Shown here piece by piece: positions 53,507 through 62,335 of a stretch of DNA of 64,000 nucleotides. The notes below the pieces were generated by a model. The model searched no databases, was not told the DNA's origin, and saw nothing but the letters and a program-made list of their open reading frames with translations. The translations under genes were made by a program, and so were the position numbers. Each line of letters opens with the position of its first letter. Position 1 is the stretch's first letter. This DNA is from Paenisporosarcina sp. FSL H8-0542 (GTDB taxonomy: Bacteria > Bacillota > Bacilli > Bacillales_A > Planococcaceae). The stretch is taken from NCBI RefSeq assembly GCF_038632915.1, contig NZ_CP152050.1:3471501-3535500 (forward strand). The letters are read 5' to 3'.

Positions 53507-53752
53507 GCCCCTTTACTTCGTGAAGAGCAGTACCTTGTTAGTATAACAACTGGTGAATATTTATGCCGGAAATGTGATGAATAATTGCAAACTTGTTTTT
53601 CTATTCATCTTTATTTTTATCGATAATTTAATAAAAAATAAATAATTTTTATCGATAAAATTATTTCAGAAAAATTTTATGACCATACATGAAGAAATAC
53701 ATTTTAAGCCATACTTACTATGTACGGCCAACTTGAAAGGAGACATGATCAA

Positions 53753-53956
53753 ATGCCAAAAAACAATCAGAATTCTTCAGGTAACTCTTCAGGTAACAAC
53801 AACCGAAACAAAACGAAAACACCACCAAAAACTGGGCAAACAAATGGTGCTCTAACAGGGCGAGAAGAATTCTCTCGTGAATTGACTGAAATCATTAATA
53901 AAGCCACACAATCAGGGCAAAGCCAAACTGCTCAAAAACGAAAAAATAACAAATAG
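53753..53956 (+). CDS. Gamma-type small acid-soluble spore protein (SspE-like)
   Basis: 67 residues starting at the ATG at 53753, with AAAGGAGA about 10 bases upstream; an ATG at 53720 is open but has no site. Composition is Asn, Gln, Ser, Thr and Lys with no Cys or Trp. The single GPR-protease-like segment is TGREEFSRELTEI. Gamma SASPs do not bind DNA; they are an amino-acid store broken down at germination. CATACTTA about 45 bases before the start (53710) resembles a sigma-G -10 and is conserved in front of a dead paralogue at 57113. Confidence 0.78.
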   Translation: MPKNNQNSSGNSSGNNNRNKTKTPPKTGQTNGALTGREEFSRELTEIINKATQSGQSQTAQKRKNNK

Positions 53957-53978
53957 TTTTTTCTCAACTCACATGAAA

Positions 53979-54014
53979 AGAAGCAGGATTCCTAAGGGGA
54001 TGCCTGCTTCTTTT
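53979..54014 (+). terminator. Terminator of the SASP gene
   Basis: AGAAGCAGG pairs with CCTGCTTCT around a 15-base loop, followed by TTTTT. Confidence 0.8.
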
Positions 54015-54042
54015 TCTATATAAAAGGCACAAATGCCTGTTT

Positions 54043-54708
54043 TTATTTTCCTTCATGCATTGACTTGAGATGGGTCATATTCAAATAAATGGTTTTCCCA
54101 TTCCCTGTAACCAACTCCACCAAAACAGGATCGACTTGGTTTAAAATCCCTATTTTTCCGGAATCTTTTCCTAAATCAAATAGCACTATTTTCCCGATAT
54201 GCATTTTTATTTGCTCTTTAAACGTGTGAGCGAATGATTCGTCAGAAGAATTAAGTTGTTGACCTATCTTAATTTGATAAGGGGTTTGGTTGATATAGGG
54301 GATTAGCCATTTAAGATGGACGATTGGAATGTAAATCGTTTTAAATGCTGGCGAATCGAACACAATATAGTCTTCTTTGACATATCGGATATAACCATGT
54401 ACTGTATGACTTCCGGTTAAAAAAAGTTCTACAAATTTACCAGACGCGTTCGTTAATATCTGTTTCATGGATAGCTGCTTTTCCTCTTTTTCAAACGGTG
54501 ACATATCATTATTAATGTATTCTTCAGTATACGTTGTTTCCACTTTTTTTACGGAGATAAGATGCACGACTGGCAAATACACATAATGTTGACCGTTAAA
54601 GAGGACAATAATATCCGAACCTACTTCCAGAAGCTTTCCTATGATTGATTTTTTGGAGGATACTTCAACATCTATTATTTGACCTATATAAGAATCGAGA
54701 CTATTCAT
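54043..54708 (-). CDS. CotB-like coat protein with three LSm-like repeats
   Basis: 221 residues made of three similar beta units starting near 7, 88 and 170 (IGQIIDVEVSSKKSIIGKLL; SGKFVELFLTGSHTVHGYIR; IGKIVLFDLGKDSGKIGILN), each ending in (I/L)YxPxxHLK-like segments. The same unit occurs in CotB and DUF2642/YuzF proteins. Unlike CotB it lacks a Lys/Ser-rich tail. Together with cotB nearby, this suggests a coat gene cluster. Its function is inferred from similarity only. Confidence 0.65.
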   Translation of the reverse strand: MNSLDSYIGQIIDVEVSSKKSIIGKLLEVGSDIIVLFNGQHYVYLPVVHLISVKKVETTYTEEYINNDMSPFEKEEKQLSMKQILTNASGKFVELFLTGSHTVHGYIRYVKEDYIVFDSPAFKTIYIPIVHLKWLIPYINQTPYQIKIGQQLNSSDESFAHTFKEQIKMHIGKIVLFDLGKDSGKIGILNQVDPVLVELVTGNGKTIYLNMTHLKSMHEGK

Positions 54709-54730
54709 TTATTCAACTCCTTTACTTATA

Positions 54731-55438
54731 AAATGAAGAGAAGCCACAAATTAAATATAACTAACGTGACGAAAAGAGTCGCTGGAATAACCAATAATGC
54801 TGGTCTTCGGTATTTCTTTCTTAAAAAGAAGATCGATAAGTAAATTAAGCGTCGCAATTCCAATCATGGAAGGAACGAAAGCGAAATGTCTATAGGAAAT
54901 CAAATCTAAACCAACCATTTTTAAACCAATTAGATTTGCTATATTACTCTCTCACCGATTGGCAAACTGGCAGACGTCGCAATAAATACTCCTGCGAATA
55001 AATTAGGCAATTTTTGATGTGTTTCAACCGAGACATGCTTACGATATGTAGGATGATTGGAGTGGTAATCAGAATACTTCCGTCATTATTGAAGAAGATG
55101 GTCATTAAAAACACAATCATACAGGAATAGTTTTAGTCCAGATCCTTTGCTTAATTAGCCAGATTAACCGCAACCCCCCAGAAAACTCCTTTACTTTCCA
55201 AAACAATACAAATGACAATTGTCGAAATGATCGTGATGGATGGTCCGCTTACCAGCTTAAATATTTCAAGAACATCACTAAATTGCACCACACCTGCAAC
55301 AATAAGTAGAAGTGCTCCACAAAGTGCAGGGATGGATTCATTTATTCCCTGGGGTCTCCAAAGGATGAACAAAGTTGTGAGTGCAAAAATTGTAAATGTA
55401 TTAACAAGTTCATATTTATGCATTTGGATTAATCCCAT
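54731..55438 (-). pseudogene. ArsB/NhaD-type anion permease, decayed
   Basis: The first frame (55438-55151) gives LFILWRPQGINESIPALCGA then LLLIVAGVVQFSDV, the start of an ArsB-type permease (normally ~430 residues). After a stop, other frames still read NNDGSILITTPIILHIVSM, TSASLPIGE and YRHFAFVPSMIGIATLNLLI up to about 54731. Stops, frameshifts and internal deletions are all present. It separates the two CotB-like genes and is out of place there. Confidence 0.75.
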
Positions 55439-55575
55439 TAAAACGGAATTTCATTTTTTTCTTATTATTACGTTCAATTTGTATTGACTGCGACTCTATT
55501 GAGAGTGGATGGTAAAGACGACTGTGACTGCAGTTTGTTCAACTACAGGTCTTTCATCCTTTTTTTGTAGGATGA

Positions 55576-56637
55576 TTACTTTTTCCTTTTTTGTGCTTTT
55601 CTCTTCATGCGTTTATTTCTTCGCATCATCGCAAGATACAATTCTTCTTCATACGTTAATCTTGTATAGGTTGAACTTGTATAGGTTGATGATTCTTGGT
55701 TTCCATCTGATTGCTTGCCATTTTTTGACGAGTTTTTTGATGTTTCTTGGTCTCCGTCTGATTCCTTGCCTTTTTTTGACGAGTTTTTTGATGTTTCTTG
55801 GTCTCCGTCTGATTCCTTGCCTTTTTTTGACTTTGTTTGTTGGGCATTTTCTTCTTCAGTTTGTTTGGCATTTTCTTCTTCAGTTTTTTTCTCTTCTGAT
55901 TTATTAATATTTAGACTGAAATTTTTCACATGATAGTTAGCAATTCGGAAGATTTCGTTGTTAACAACCATTACTAGGTATTCATCATTGGCTTCGGTTA
56001 ATAGACCTTCTATACTTTCCGGACCTTTTCTATTTATTTTAATCCAAGAGTATGTCAGATTTTTCAATAAACCATTGGTATTGTCTGCAGTAATTTGATC
56101 ATAAACATCTTTTATTTCGTTCATTTTTAAGATTGCTTCATCTTCAGTAGCTTCGTCCGTTAACGTTTCCTCTACCTTTACTTCCTCATCTTTTACATCG
56201 ACGTTATTGGTCGTGGGTATAGCGTGACTAAAACTTTTGATATGTTGTTCTTTGTAAAAAATTAATCCGTCCTGCTCAGTATGAAGAACAAAGAAGTCGT
56301 CCTTTACATCAATCAGTGTCCCAAACTTGGATTCTGGACCTTTCCCATTAATCTGGATAATTTGATCTTTGAAATGACCCGCAACTTCATTAAACTTGGC
56401 TGCTTTAACTAGGTAATTGGAATCATACACTCTTAAAATAGAATTAAATCGAATCTGGGAATTTTCTTTAATACTTTTAATGTGAGCGGTTTTGTAATAA
56501 ATAATTTCGCCATCTTCTTTTTGTAGGGTTAAATAATCATCGTTGACATCCAGTAAAACGCCTACATTTGAATCGGGACCACCTTTGTAAACTTGAACTG
56601 ACCTTCCAACTAATGAGATTAAATACTCATCTTTCAT
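55576..56637 (-). CDS. cotB: Spore coat protein CotB
   Basis: 353 residues from the ATG at 56637 (AAAGGGGA upstream; the open frame starts ten codons earlier). Three LSm-like units carry the CotB signature GGPDSNVGVLLDVNDDYLTL, GKGPESKFGTLIDVKDDFFV and RKGPESIEGLLTEANDEYLV, each followed by a HIKS-type string. Then comes a Glu/Lys stretch and a tail of about two and a half repeats of KKGKESDGDQETSKNSS, and a basic end (RRNKRMKRKAQKRKK). In B. subtilis CotB is an outer-coat protein with a Ser/Lys/Arg tail phosphorylated by CotH. A cotH/cotG pair is not in this window. Confidence 0.88.
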   Translation of the reverse strand: MKDEYLISLVGRSVQVYKGGPDSNVGVLLDVNDDYLTLQKEDGEIIYYKTAHIKSIKENSQIRFNSILRVYDSNYLVKAAKFNEVAGHFKDQIIQINGKGPESKFGTLIDVKDDFFVLHTEQDGLIFYKEQHIKSFSHAIPTTNNVDVKDEEVKVEETLTDEATEDEAILKMNEIKDVYDQITADNTNGLLKNLTYSWIKINRKGPESIEGLLTEANDEYLVMVVNNEIFRIANYHVKNFSLNINKSEEKKTEEENAKQTEEENAQQTKSKKGKESDGDQETSKNSSKKGKESDGDQETSKNSSKNGKQSDGNQESSTYTSSTYTRLTYEEELYLAMMRRNKRMKRKAQKRKK

Positions 56638-56856
56638 CCCGTTTTCCCCTTTCTTCTGTCTTGTCATTGCAAAACAAATAAAAATGCCTCATTAATTTTA
56701 TTTAGGGCAAATTATTAAGTTTATGATTATGTATATGTCTATGACTTCCATTGTGCATAGGTGAATTAATCAATTATTATCGTGCTGTTTTTGATTGCTT
56801 TCCTAATTCAAAGAAATTGGTGACTAAATTGTAGAATATATACTGGAGGTTTCGCA

Positions 56857-57059
56857 GTGGGAAAAATGCAATTTTTATATCAACTGAAATTAATTCCTTC
56901 ATTACTTGAAGAATCAAATTGGACTGATAAAGAAAATAATATGTTCAGCATCACTCCGAAGAAGAAGCAAATACTTTGATGGAAAACGACCCCGCAATAA
57001 AAGAAGGCATAATGGAGGCTAAGTTGTTTCCCTATCGCGTAGCGTTAATAAAAGATTAA
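56857..57059 (+). pseudogene. YciI-family protein with internal deletion
   Basis: AGGAGG precedes a GTG start. The first part reads MQFLYQLKLIPSLLEESNWT and stops in frame; the C-terminal part (HHSEEEANTLMENDPAIKEG then IMEAKLFPYRVALIKD) follows in a second frame to the stop at 57057. The middle of the protein is missing and the halves are out of frame. This is the second dead YciI-like gene in the window (see 20799). Confidence 0.7.
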
Positions 57060-57112
57060 TAGGATATTTTTCAGTTACATCAAAATCCCTTTTTTAAGCC
57101 ATACTTTCTTAT

Positions 57113-57292
57113 ATGGGGAGAGACAACATCAAGCAACAATAAAAATTCGTTGCACAAACACCGAAAGCTTTGAAACAAAAACTCCAGCATAAGCAAGAAG
57201 AGTTTTCTCGCGAATTCCCTAACTCGGCAATAAAACTGGAAAGCAAGATGGGAAATCAGCAACTCAAGGGAATAGAAACAAAAGCTAATTAA
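57113..57292 (+). pseudogene. Gamma-SASP paralogue with premature stop
   Basis: In one frame: MGRDNIKQQ, stop, then KFVAQTPKALKQKLQHKQEE and FSREFPNSAIKLESKMGNQQ to the stop at 57290. The EEFSRE block is identical to that of the intact SASP at 53753. The upstream DNA (TTTTAAGCCATACTTNCT) is also conserved between the two, so both promoter and gene were duplicated and this copy died by a nonsense mutation. Confidence 0.7.
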
Positions 57293-57318
57293 GCGATACC
57301 CAATTGGAGTGAATACCG

Positions 57319-57507
57319 ATGAGCAGTAATCGTGAAAAAGAGATTTTTTCTGACCCTGCCAATACGATTGTCAGTGTAAACGGCGTTCAAGTTTTTCTTG
57401 ATAATAAGTTTGAAGATGAAACGTTGAATGAGGAAATCGAAAAAGAGTACCATGTGGAAAATGAAGGAAAATCCATTATCAAGCAGCCAAAAAAGAAACA
57501 GCATTAA
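57319..57507 (+). CDS. Small hypothetical protein, 62 residues
   Basis: A TTGGAGTGAAT site precedes the ATG. The product is acidic in the middle (DNKFEDETLNEEIEKEYHVE) and basic at the end (KQPKKKQH). No membrane segment or signal. Family not recognised. It lies after a dead SASP gene and before rnj, and has its own terminator. Confidence 0.55.
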   Translation: MSSNREKEIFSDPANTIVSVNGVQVFLDNKFEDETLNEEIEKEYHVENEGKSIIKQPKKKQH

Positions 57508-57509
57508 TC

Positions 57510-57550
57510 AAACGAACCATCTTTTATTCGTGTAAAAGGTGGTTCGTTTC
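57510..57550 (+). terminator. Terminator of the 57319 gene
   Basis: AAACGAACCA pairs with TGGTTCGTTT, with inner CTTTTA/TAAAAG; a T-rich tail follows. Confidence 0.85.
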
Positions 57551-57725
57551 ATTTTGTTTTCTATCTATACATCCAATGTCTCTTAATAGGATTTGTGCGT
57601 TGTTTTCAGTCGCTACATGATATTCGTTGTCCTTTTTTGATACAGAAACTTTTCCCTAATCCTCATAAAAAGAAAGGCGCGTGGGAATACTTCTTATAGC
57701 GATTTAAAATAGGAGGATATTTAAT

Positions 57726-59399
57726 TTGGAAACGATAGAAAACTCATTATCCATTTTCGCCCTTGGCGGCGTAAATGAAATCGGAAAAAACATGTATGTC
57801 CTGCAAGTTGAAAACGATATCGTAGTCATCGACTGCGGATCTAAATTTCCAGATGAAAGCTTACTTGGCATAGATTTAATCATTCAAGATATTTCCTATT
57901 TACAGGAAAACAAGGAAAAGGTTCGAGCTTTAATTGTTACCCATGGTCATGAAGATCATATTGGGGGCATCCCATACTTATTAAAACAATTGAATATGCC
58001 GATTTATGCCACAAGAATGACGTTGGGATTAATTGAAATCAAGTTGAAAGAACACGGACTATTACGACAAACTGAAATGAATTTGATTGATTCCAAGTCA
58101 AAAATCAACTTCAATGCCATTACATGTACCTTCTTTAAAACAAACCACAGCATCCCAGATTGTTTAGGAATTGCCTTTCACACACCTGAAGGTACGGTTG
58201 TTCATACCGGGGACTTTAAATTCGATTTAACTCCAGTGAATAATGAATATGCGGACATTCATGAAATGGCTGAAATCGGCAAGAATGGTGTTCTTGTATT
58301 ATTATCAGAAAGTACAAATGCGGAACGTCCTGGATTTACTCCATCAGAATCTTTAGTTGGCGGACACATTGAAGATGCCTTCCGCAAAGCGAACAGGAAA
58401 GTATTTATTTCAACATTTGCATCCAATGTTCATCGAGTTCAACAAGTCGTGGATGCCGCCCAAAAAACAAACCGAAAACTTGTCCTACTCGGACGCAGTA
58501 TGGTGAATGTGGTTTCTGTTGCTATGGAGAAGGGCTATTTAAATGTTCCCGAGGGCATGATTATTGACCCGCATGATATCAAGCGAATGGCTCCAGAAAA
58601 CGTAGCTATTCTTTGTACAGGAAGCCAAGGGGAAACCATGGCGGCTTTATCGCGCTTAGCAAGCTCCAACTATCGTCAAGTAGAAATCCTGCCTGAAGAT
58701 ACTGTGATTTTCGCTTCGTCACCTATACCTGGAAATGAACGGAATGTTTCACGAGTTATCGATAATTTGTATCGGTTAAGAGCAAAAGTCATTTATGGTT
58801 CTGGTAGTGCTACAGGGATGCATGTTTCCGGACATGCCTGCCAAGAAGAATTGAAACTGATGCTGACGTTGATGAAACCGAAATATTTTATCCCAATTCA
58901 CGGAGAGCTCAGAATGCTACATCAGCATCGGTTATTAGCCGAATCAGTTGGTGTGGAAAGAGAAAATGTCTTTATCATCAGCAATGGAGACGTAGTAGAC
59001 GTAAACAACTCCATTGCACGCCAAACGCGAAAGGTCCCTTCCGGCAACATTTTTGTCGACGGATTAGGGATTGGGGATGTAGGAAACATTGTGTTGCGGG
59101 ATCGCAAGCTTCTATCTGAAGACGGGATGATTGTCATCGTCATTACTCTCAGTAAGTCCGATGGTCAAATTATTTCCGGACCTGATACCATTTCCCGGGG
59201 CTTCGTCTATGCACGTGATGCTGAAGAACTGATGAAGGAAGTGGATCGATTAGTGTTGACTACCATCCAAACAACTGAATCAGCGAATGGACGTCAGCGT
59301 AACGTACTGAAGCAAAGCATTAAAGCTACCTTAGGGAAGTTTATATTTGTAAAAACGAAAAGAAAGCCGATGATTCTACCTATCATTATCGAGATTTAA
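57726..59399 (+). CDS. Ribonuclease J
   Basis: 557 residues starting at TTG with AGGAGG 9 bases upstream. Metallo-beta-lactamase core with HGHEDHIGG (His73, His75, Asp77, His78), the beta-CASP domain with STFASNVHRVQQVVDAAQKT and GSQGE, and MKPKYFIPIHGELRMLHQH, then the C-terminal domain. RNase J is a 5'-3' exo- and endoribonuclease in mRNA decay and rRNA maturation. The window alone cannot say whether it is J1 or J2; a Bacillus normally has both. Terminators follow at 59419 and 59563. Confidence 0.93.
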   Translation: METIENSLSIFALGGVNEIGKNMYVLQVENDIVVIDCGSKFPDESLLGIDLIIQDISYLQENKEKVRALIVTHGHEDHIGGIPYLLKQLNMPIYATRMTLGLIEIKLKEHGLLRQTEMNLIDSKSKINFNAITCTFFKTNHSIPDCLGIAFHTPEGTVVHTGDFKFDLTPVNNEYADIHEMAEIGKNGVLVLLSESTNAERPGFTPSESLVGGHIEDAFRKANRKVFISTFASNVHRVQQVVDAAQKTNRKLVLLGRSMVNVVSVAMEKGYLNVPEGMIIDPHDIKRMAPENVAILCTGSQGETMAALSRLASSNYRQVEILPEDTVIFASSPIPGNERNVSRVIDNLYRLRAKVIYGSGSATGMHVSGHACQEELKLMLTLMKPKYFIPIHGELRMLHQHRLLAESVGVERENVFIISNGDVVDVNNSIARQTRKVPSGNIFVDGLGIGDVGNIVLRDRKLLSEDGMIVIVITLSKSDGQIISGPDTISRGFVYARDAEELMKEVDRLVLTTIQTTESANGRQRNVLKQSIKATLGKFIFVKTKRKPMILPIIIEI

Positions 59400-59418
59400 C
59401 TTGATTGCATACATGAAT

Positions 59419-59457
59419 AAAAGCGAACTCCATAAATTAAAGGAGTTCGCTTTTTTA
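59419..59457 (+). terminator. Terminator of the RNase J gene
   Basis: AAAGCGAACTCC pairs with GGAGTTCGCTTT, followed by TTTT. Confidence 0.88.
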
Positions 59458-59562
59458 AATTTATATACTGGTATGTCATTTAAAAAAGGTTTCGTCATTT
59501 TCCAATTCGATATGATAACGATTCATACCCTTGAGGAGAAGGTCACGAACATAGTCGATTGC

Positions 59563-59597
59563 AAACACCCATCTTCGAAAACAGAAGATGGGTGTTT
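59563..59597. terminator. Second hairpin between rnj and the ger operon
   Basis: AACACCCATCTTC pairs with GAAGATGGGTGTT around AAAACA. It may serve as a backup terminator for rnj or for the opposite-strand operon. The 155 bases beyond it show no gene. Confidence 0.7.
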
Positions 59598-59751
59598 AGT
59601 GGACAATATATAAAATTATTATAAGTTATTCCATTTACTTTTTACTCACACCCAAATGCATCATACTAAAATTCCTCTTCAAGAGTTCCCAGGTTTCAGT
59701 TACTGAGTAGATCATGCATTGTCGAATAAGCTTTGACGATATTAATGATGT

Positions 59752-60858
59752 TCAGGATTCTTTTTTTAATTGGTTTTTGCGTAACGCATATATAACTACT
59801 AACAAAAGAGGTAAAAATAATCCTATTGATAATGAATATGAAACAAGCGTTGTACTGTCCCAATTTTTTTGGTAGATAACGTTTGGATAAACCACAAGAG
59901 AAAGGGCAATGGCAATCATGCCTAACGGTATAGTTAAGGGACGATAATCTTTTAAATTTAAAATTTGTGCAATCCCTAAAACGGAAGCGTAAAAATAAAG
60001 GGTCGCCTTAAAGTAGAGCGCAATAATCCAAAAGGCGGCCATTAACGCCTCGATACGCTGTACAAAATCCCCGATATTTATCCTTTTAGCCAATTCATAG
60101 CCAGGATATAACTGTCTTGTAGTATTCTCGGCACCTAATACCGCAACACACAAAAATGTAATGATGATGGTGACGATTCCACCTATTAAGTTTCCAATTA
60201 AAAAGGATTTTTTTCCTTGTCTAGCTTTGTTTATAAATGCAGGAAAAATCATTACCAAAATAACAGCATTGACAGAAGAGTAAACCACTAAATTCAGGGA
60301 TGATTGAACAATTTTTTTTGTTCCTGCCTCATATACAGGTTGTATGTTTTCAAACTTGATTTCTGGTGAAATAAACACCACTAAAATGAGAAATAGGAAG
60401 AAGAAAACAACAATTAAGATTTCGGCCGACCTAGCGATTGTCTCTAACCCAAGACGAACACCCATCATGATAATCATTCCCATAAGTGTATTTAGCGCTA
60501 CCATTGGAGTAGTTGGCAGCACATGGATATTTAGAAAAGTTCCAGAATGAGCTAGAAGATTAGTGGTATAAAGAAAAGAAAGCGACACAAATAAAAGAGA
60601 AAATATTGTCCCTATCCATTTCCCAAAGAGTTTATTATTGATTTCAATAAAAGTGAGATTTGGAAACCATTTCCCTATTGTGCAAAATAGCCAAATGACT
60701 AGTAACCCAATCCCCATCCCGAATATCGCGGCAATCCAAGCGTCTTGCTTCGCATTTTGAGCTAAGCCTGATGGTACAAGCAAGATGCTCGAACCAATCG
60801 TAAATAGGGTGACTAGAACAAGAAATTGGTACGAATTTATTTTTACATCCTTCATCAT
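59752..60858 (-). CDS. Germinant receptor subunit B (GerAB family), second copy
   Basis: 368 residues with about ten membrane helices of the APC-like fold (INSYQFLVLVTLFTIGSSIL at the start). GerAB proteins bind the germinant and form the core of the spore's inner-membrane receptor. It is highly similar along its whole length to the neighbour at 60951-62066, and the DNA just upstream of both starts shares 29 identical bases. This is a tandem duplicate. It would be the last gene of the operon. Confidence 0.9.
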   Translation of the reverse strand: MMKDVKINSYQFLVLVTLFTIGSSILLVPSGLAQNAKQDAWIAAIFGMGIGLLVIWLFCTIGKWFPNLTFIEINNKLFGKWIGTIFSLLFVSLSFLYTTNLLAHSGTFLNIHVLPTTPMVALNTLMGMIIMMGVRLGLETIARSAEILIVVFFFLFLILVVFISPEIKFENIQPVYEAGTKKIVQSSLNLVVYSSVNAVILVMIFPAFINKARQGKKSFLIGNLIGGIVTIIITFLCVAVLGAENTTRQLYPGYELAKRINIGDFVQRIEALMAAFWIIALYFKATLYFYASVLGIAQILNLKDYRPLTIPLGMIAIALSLVVYPNVIYQKNWDSTTLVSYSLSIGLFLPLLLVVIYALRKNQLKKES

Positions 60859-60950
60859 TTCATATCATACCTTCCGCTCCAATAGGACTCCCGGGTACCT
60901 GTCACTGAGTTGGCAATACATTTCCAACTTGGCTTTTAGCAAATTTTTTC

Positions 60951-62066
60951 CTAAGGATTTCTGGCCTCTTTTTTTAATTTCTTTTTTCGTAACCCATATA
61001 TAACTACCAGCAAAAGAGGTAAAAAAAATCCGTATGACAATGATAAGGAATTACCCGTTGTACTGTCCCATTTTTGTTGGTAAATGACGTTAGGATAAAT
61101 CACGAGAGAAAGGACAACAGCAATCATGCCTAAGGGGAGTGTTAAAGGGCGGTAATCTTTCAAATTTAGAATTTGTGCCGTACCTAAAACGGAAGCATAA
61201 AAATAAAGTACTGTCTTAAAGTAGAGCGCAATAATCCAAAGTGTAGCCATTAACCCCTCGATACGCTGTACAAAATCCCCAACATTTATCCTTTTAGCCA
61301 ATTCATAGCTAGGAAAAGACTGTCTTGCAGTATTCTCATAACCTAATACAGCAACACTCAAAAATGTAATAATAATAATGACGATGCCACCTATTAAGTT
61401 TCCGAATAAAAAGGATTTTTTACCTTGTTTCATTTTGTTAATAAAGGAAGGAAAAATCATTAATAAAATAACGGCATTAACTGAAGATACTACGAAATAA
61501 AATAAGGATGATTGAACGATCTTTTTCGTACCCACCTCAAATACAGGCTGTATGTTTTCAAACTTGATTTCAGGTGAAATAAACACCACTAAAATGAAAA
61601 AAAGGACGAAGAAAACGGCAATTAAGATTTCTGCAGAACGAGCGATGGTTTCCAATCCAAGACGGACTCCCATCACCACTACCCCCACCATAAGAATACT
61701 AAGGACTACCATTGGAGTACTTGGCAGCGCATGGATGTTTAGGAATGTCCCACAATAAAACAAAAGTTCTGAAGTATAAAGTAAAGTCGTGAGTACAAAA
61801 AAAACAGAAAAGGCTTTACCTATCCATTTTCCAAATACTTTTTCATTGATTTGGATAATGGTGAGGTGAGGGAACCAAAGAGCTATAGTGATGAATAGCC
61901 ATATGAACAATAACCCGATTCCCGTACCAATTATAGCGGCAATCCAAGCGTCTTGTTTCGCGTCGGCTGCTAATACTGATGGTACAGTTAAGAGACTTGT
62001 ACCAATCGTAAAAAAAATAACTAAAATTAGAAATTGGTACGAGTTTATTTTAACGTCTTGCATCAT
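60951..62066 (-). CDS. Germinant receptor subunit B (GerAB family), first copy
   Basis: 371 residues, about ten membrane helices. Matching blocks with the second copy include VRLGLETIARSAEILI, FISPEIKFENIQPV and YELAKRIN-GDFVQRIE. It follows the small membrane gene 62100-62333 with a short gap. Differences are concentrated in helices 3 and 4 and in several loops, the parts expected to contact ligand, so the two copies may recognise different germinants. Confidence 0.9.
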   Translation of the reverse strand: MMQDVKINSYQFLILVIFFTIGTSLLTVPSVLAADAKQDAWIAAIIGTGIGLLFIWLFITIALWFPHLTIIQINEKVFGKWIGKAFSVFFVLTTLLYTSELLFYCGTFLNIHALPSTPMVVLSILMVGVVVMGVRLGLETIARSAEILIAVFFVLFFILVVFISPEIKFENIQPVFEVGTKKIVQSSLFYFVVSSVNAVILLMIFPSFINKMKQGKKSFLFGNLIGGIVIIIITFLSVAVLGYENTARQSFPSYELAKRINVGDFVQRIEGLMATLWIIALYFKTVLYFYASVLGTAQILNLKDYRPLTLPLGMIAVVLSLVIYPNVIYQQKWDSTTGNSLSLSYGFFLPLLLVVIYGLRKKKLKKEARNP

Positions 62067-62099
62067 TTCATATCATACCTTCCGCTCCACACTGTTCTT

Positions 62100-62333
62100 T
62101 TACTTTAACAAATGAGCAATAACATCATTAAGAGGTTTGAACACAAAAGTGAGTAAATCTAATGGAGTTGGAATAGATTTTCCAACTCCTAGTGTAATAC
62201 TTATTCCTACGGCAATAGCAAGAAGTATAGCAAACACAAGCAACTCTTTTTTATACTTTTTTTCCAATAGAGGAGGAACTTCAATCCACAGAATGGTAAC
62301 AGCAATCAGGAGTATTCCTATACTTTTCAACAT
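62100..62333 (-). CDS. Small membrane protein, likely GerD-type (D) subunit of the receptor
   Basis: 77 residues with two membrane helices (IGILLIAVTILWIEVPPLL and ELLVFAILLAIAVGISITLG) separated by KKYKKE. Small two-helix D subunits are found inside several ger operons (for example with GerK and GerU-type receptors) and modulate germination rate. Its position between the C and B genes, with a two-base gap after the C gene stop, supports that role. Confidence 0.7.
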   Translation of the reverse strand: MLKSIGILLIAVTILWIEVPPLLEKKYKKELLVFAILLAIAVGISITLGVGKSIPTPLDLLTFVFKPLNDVIAHLLK

Positions 62334-62335
62334 GA

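Noticed and set aside
55509-55907. 132-codon plus-strand frame over the cotB 3' end
   Set aside because: Antisense shadow of the CotB tail repeats; the CotB frame has clear family similarity.
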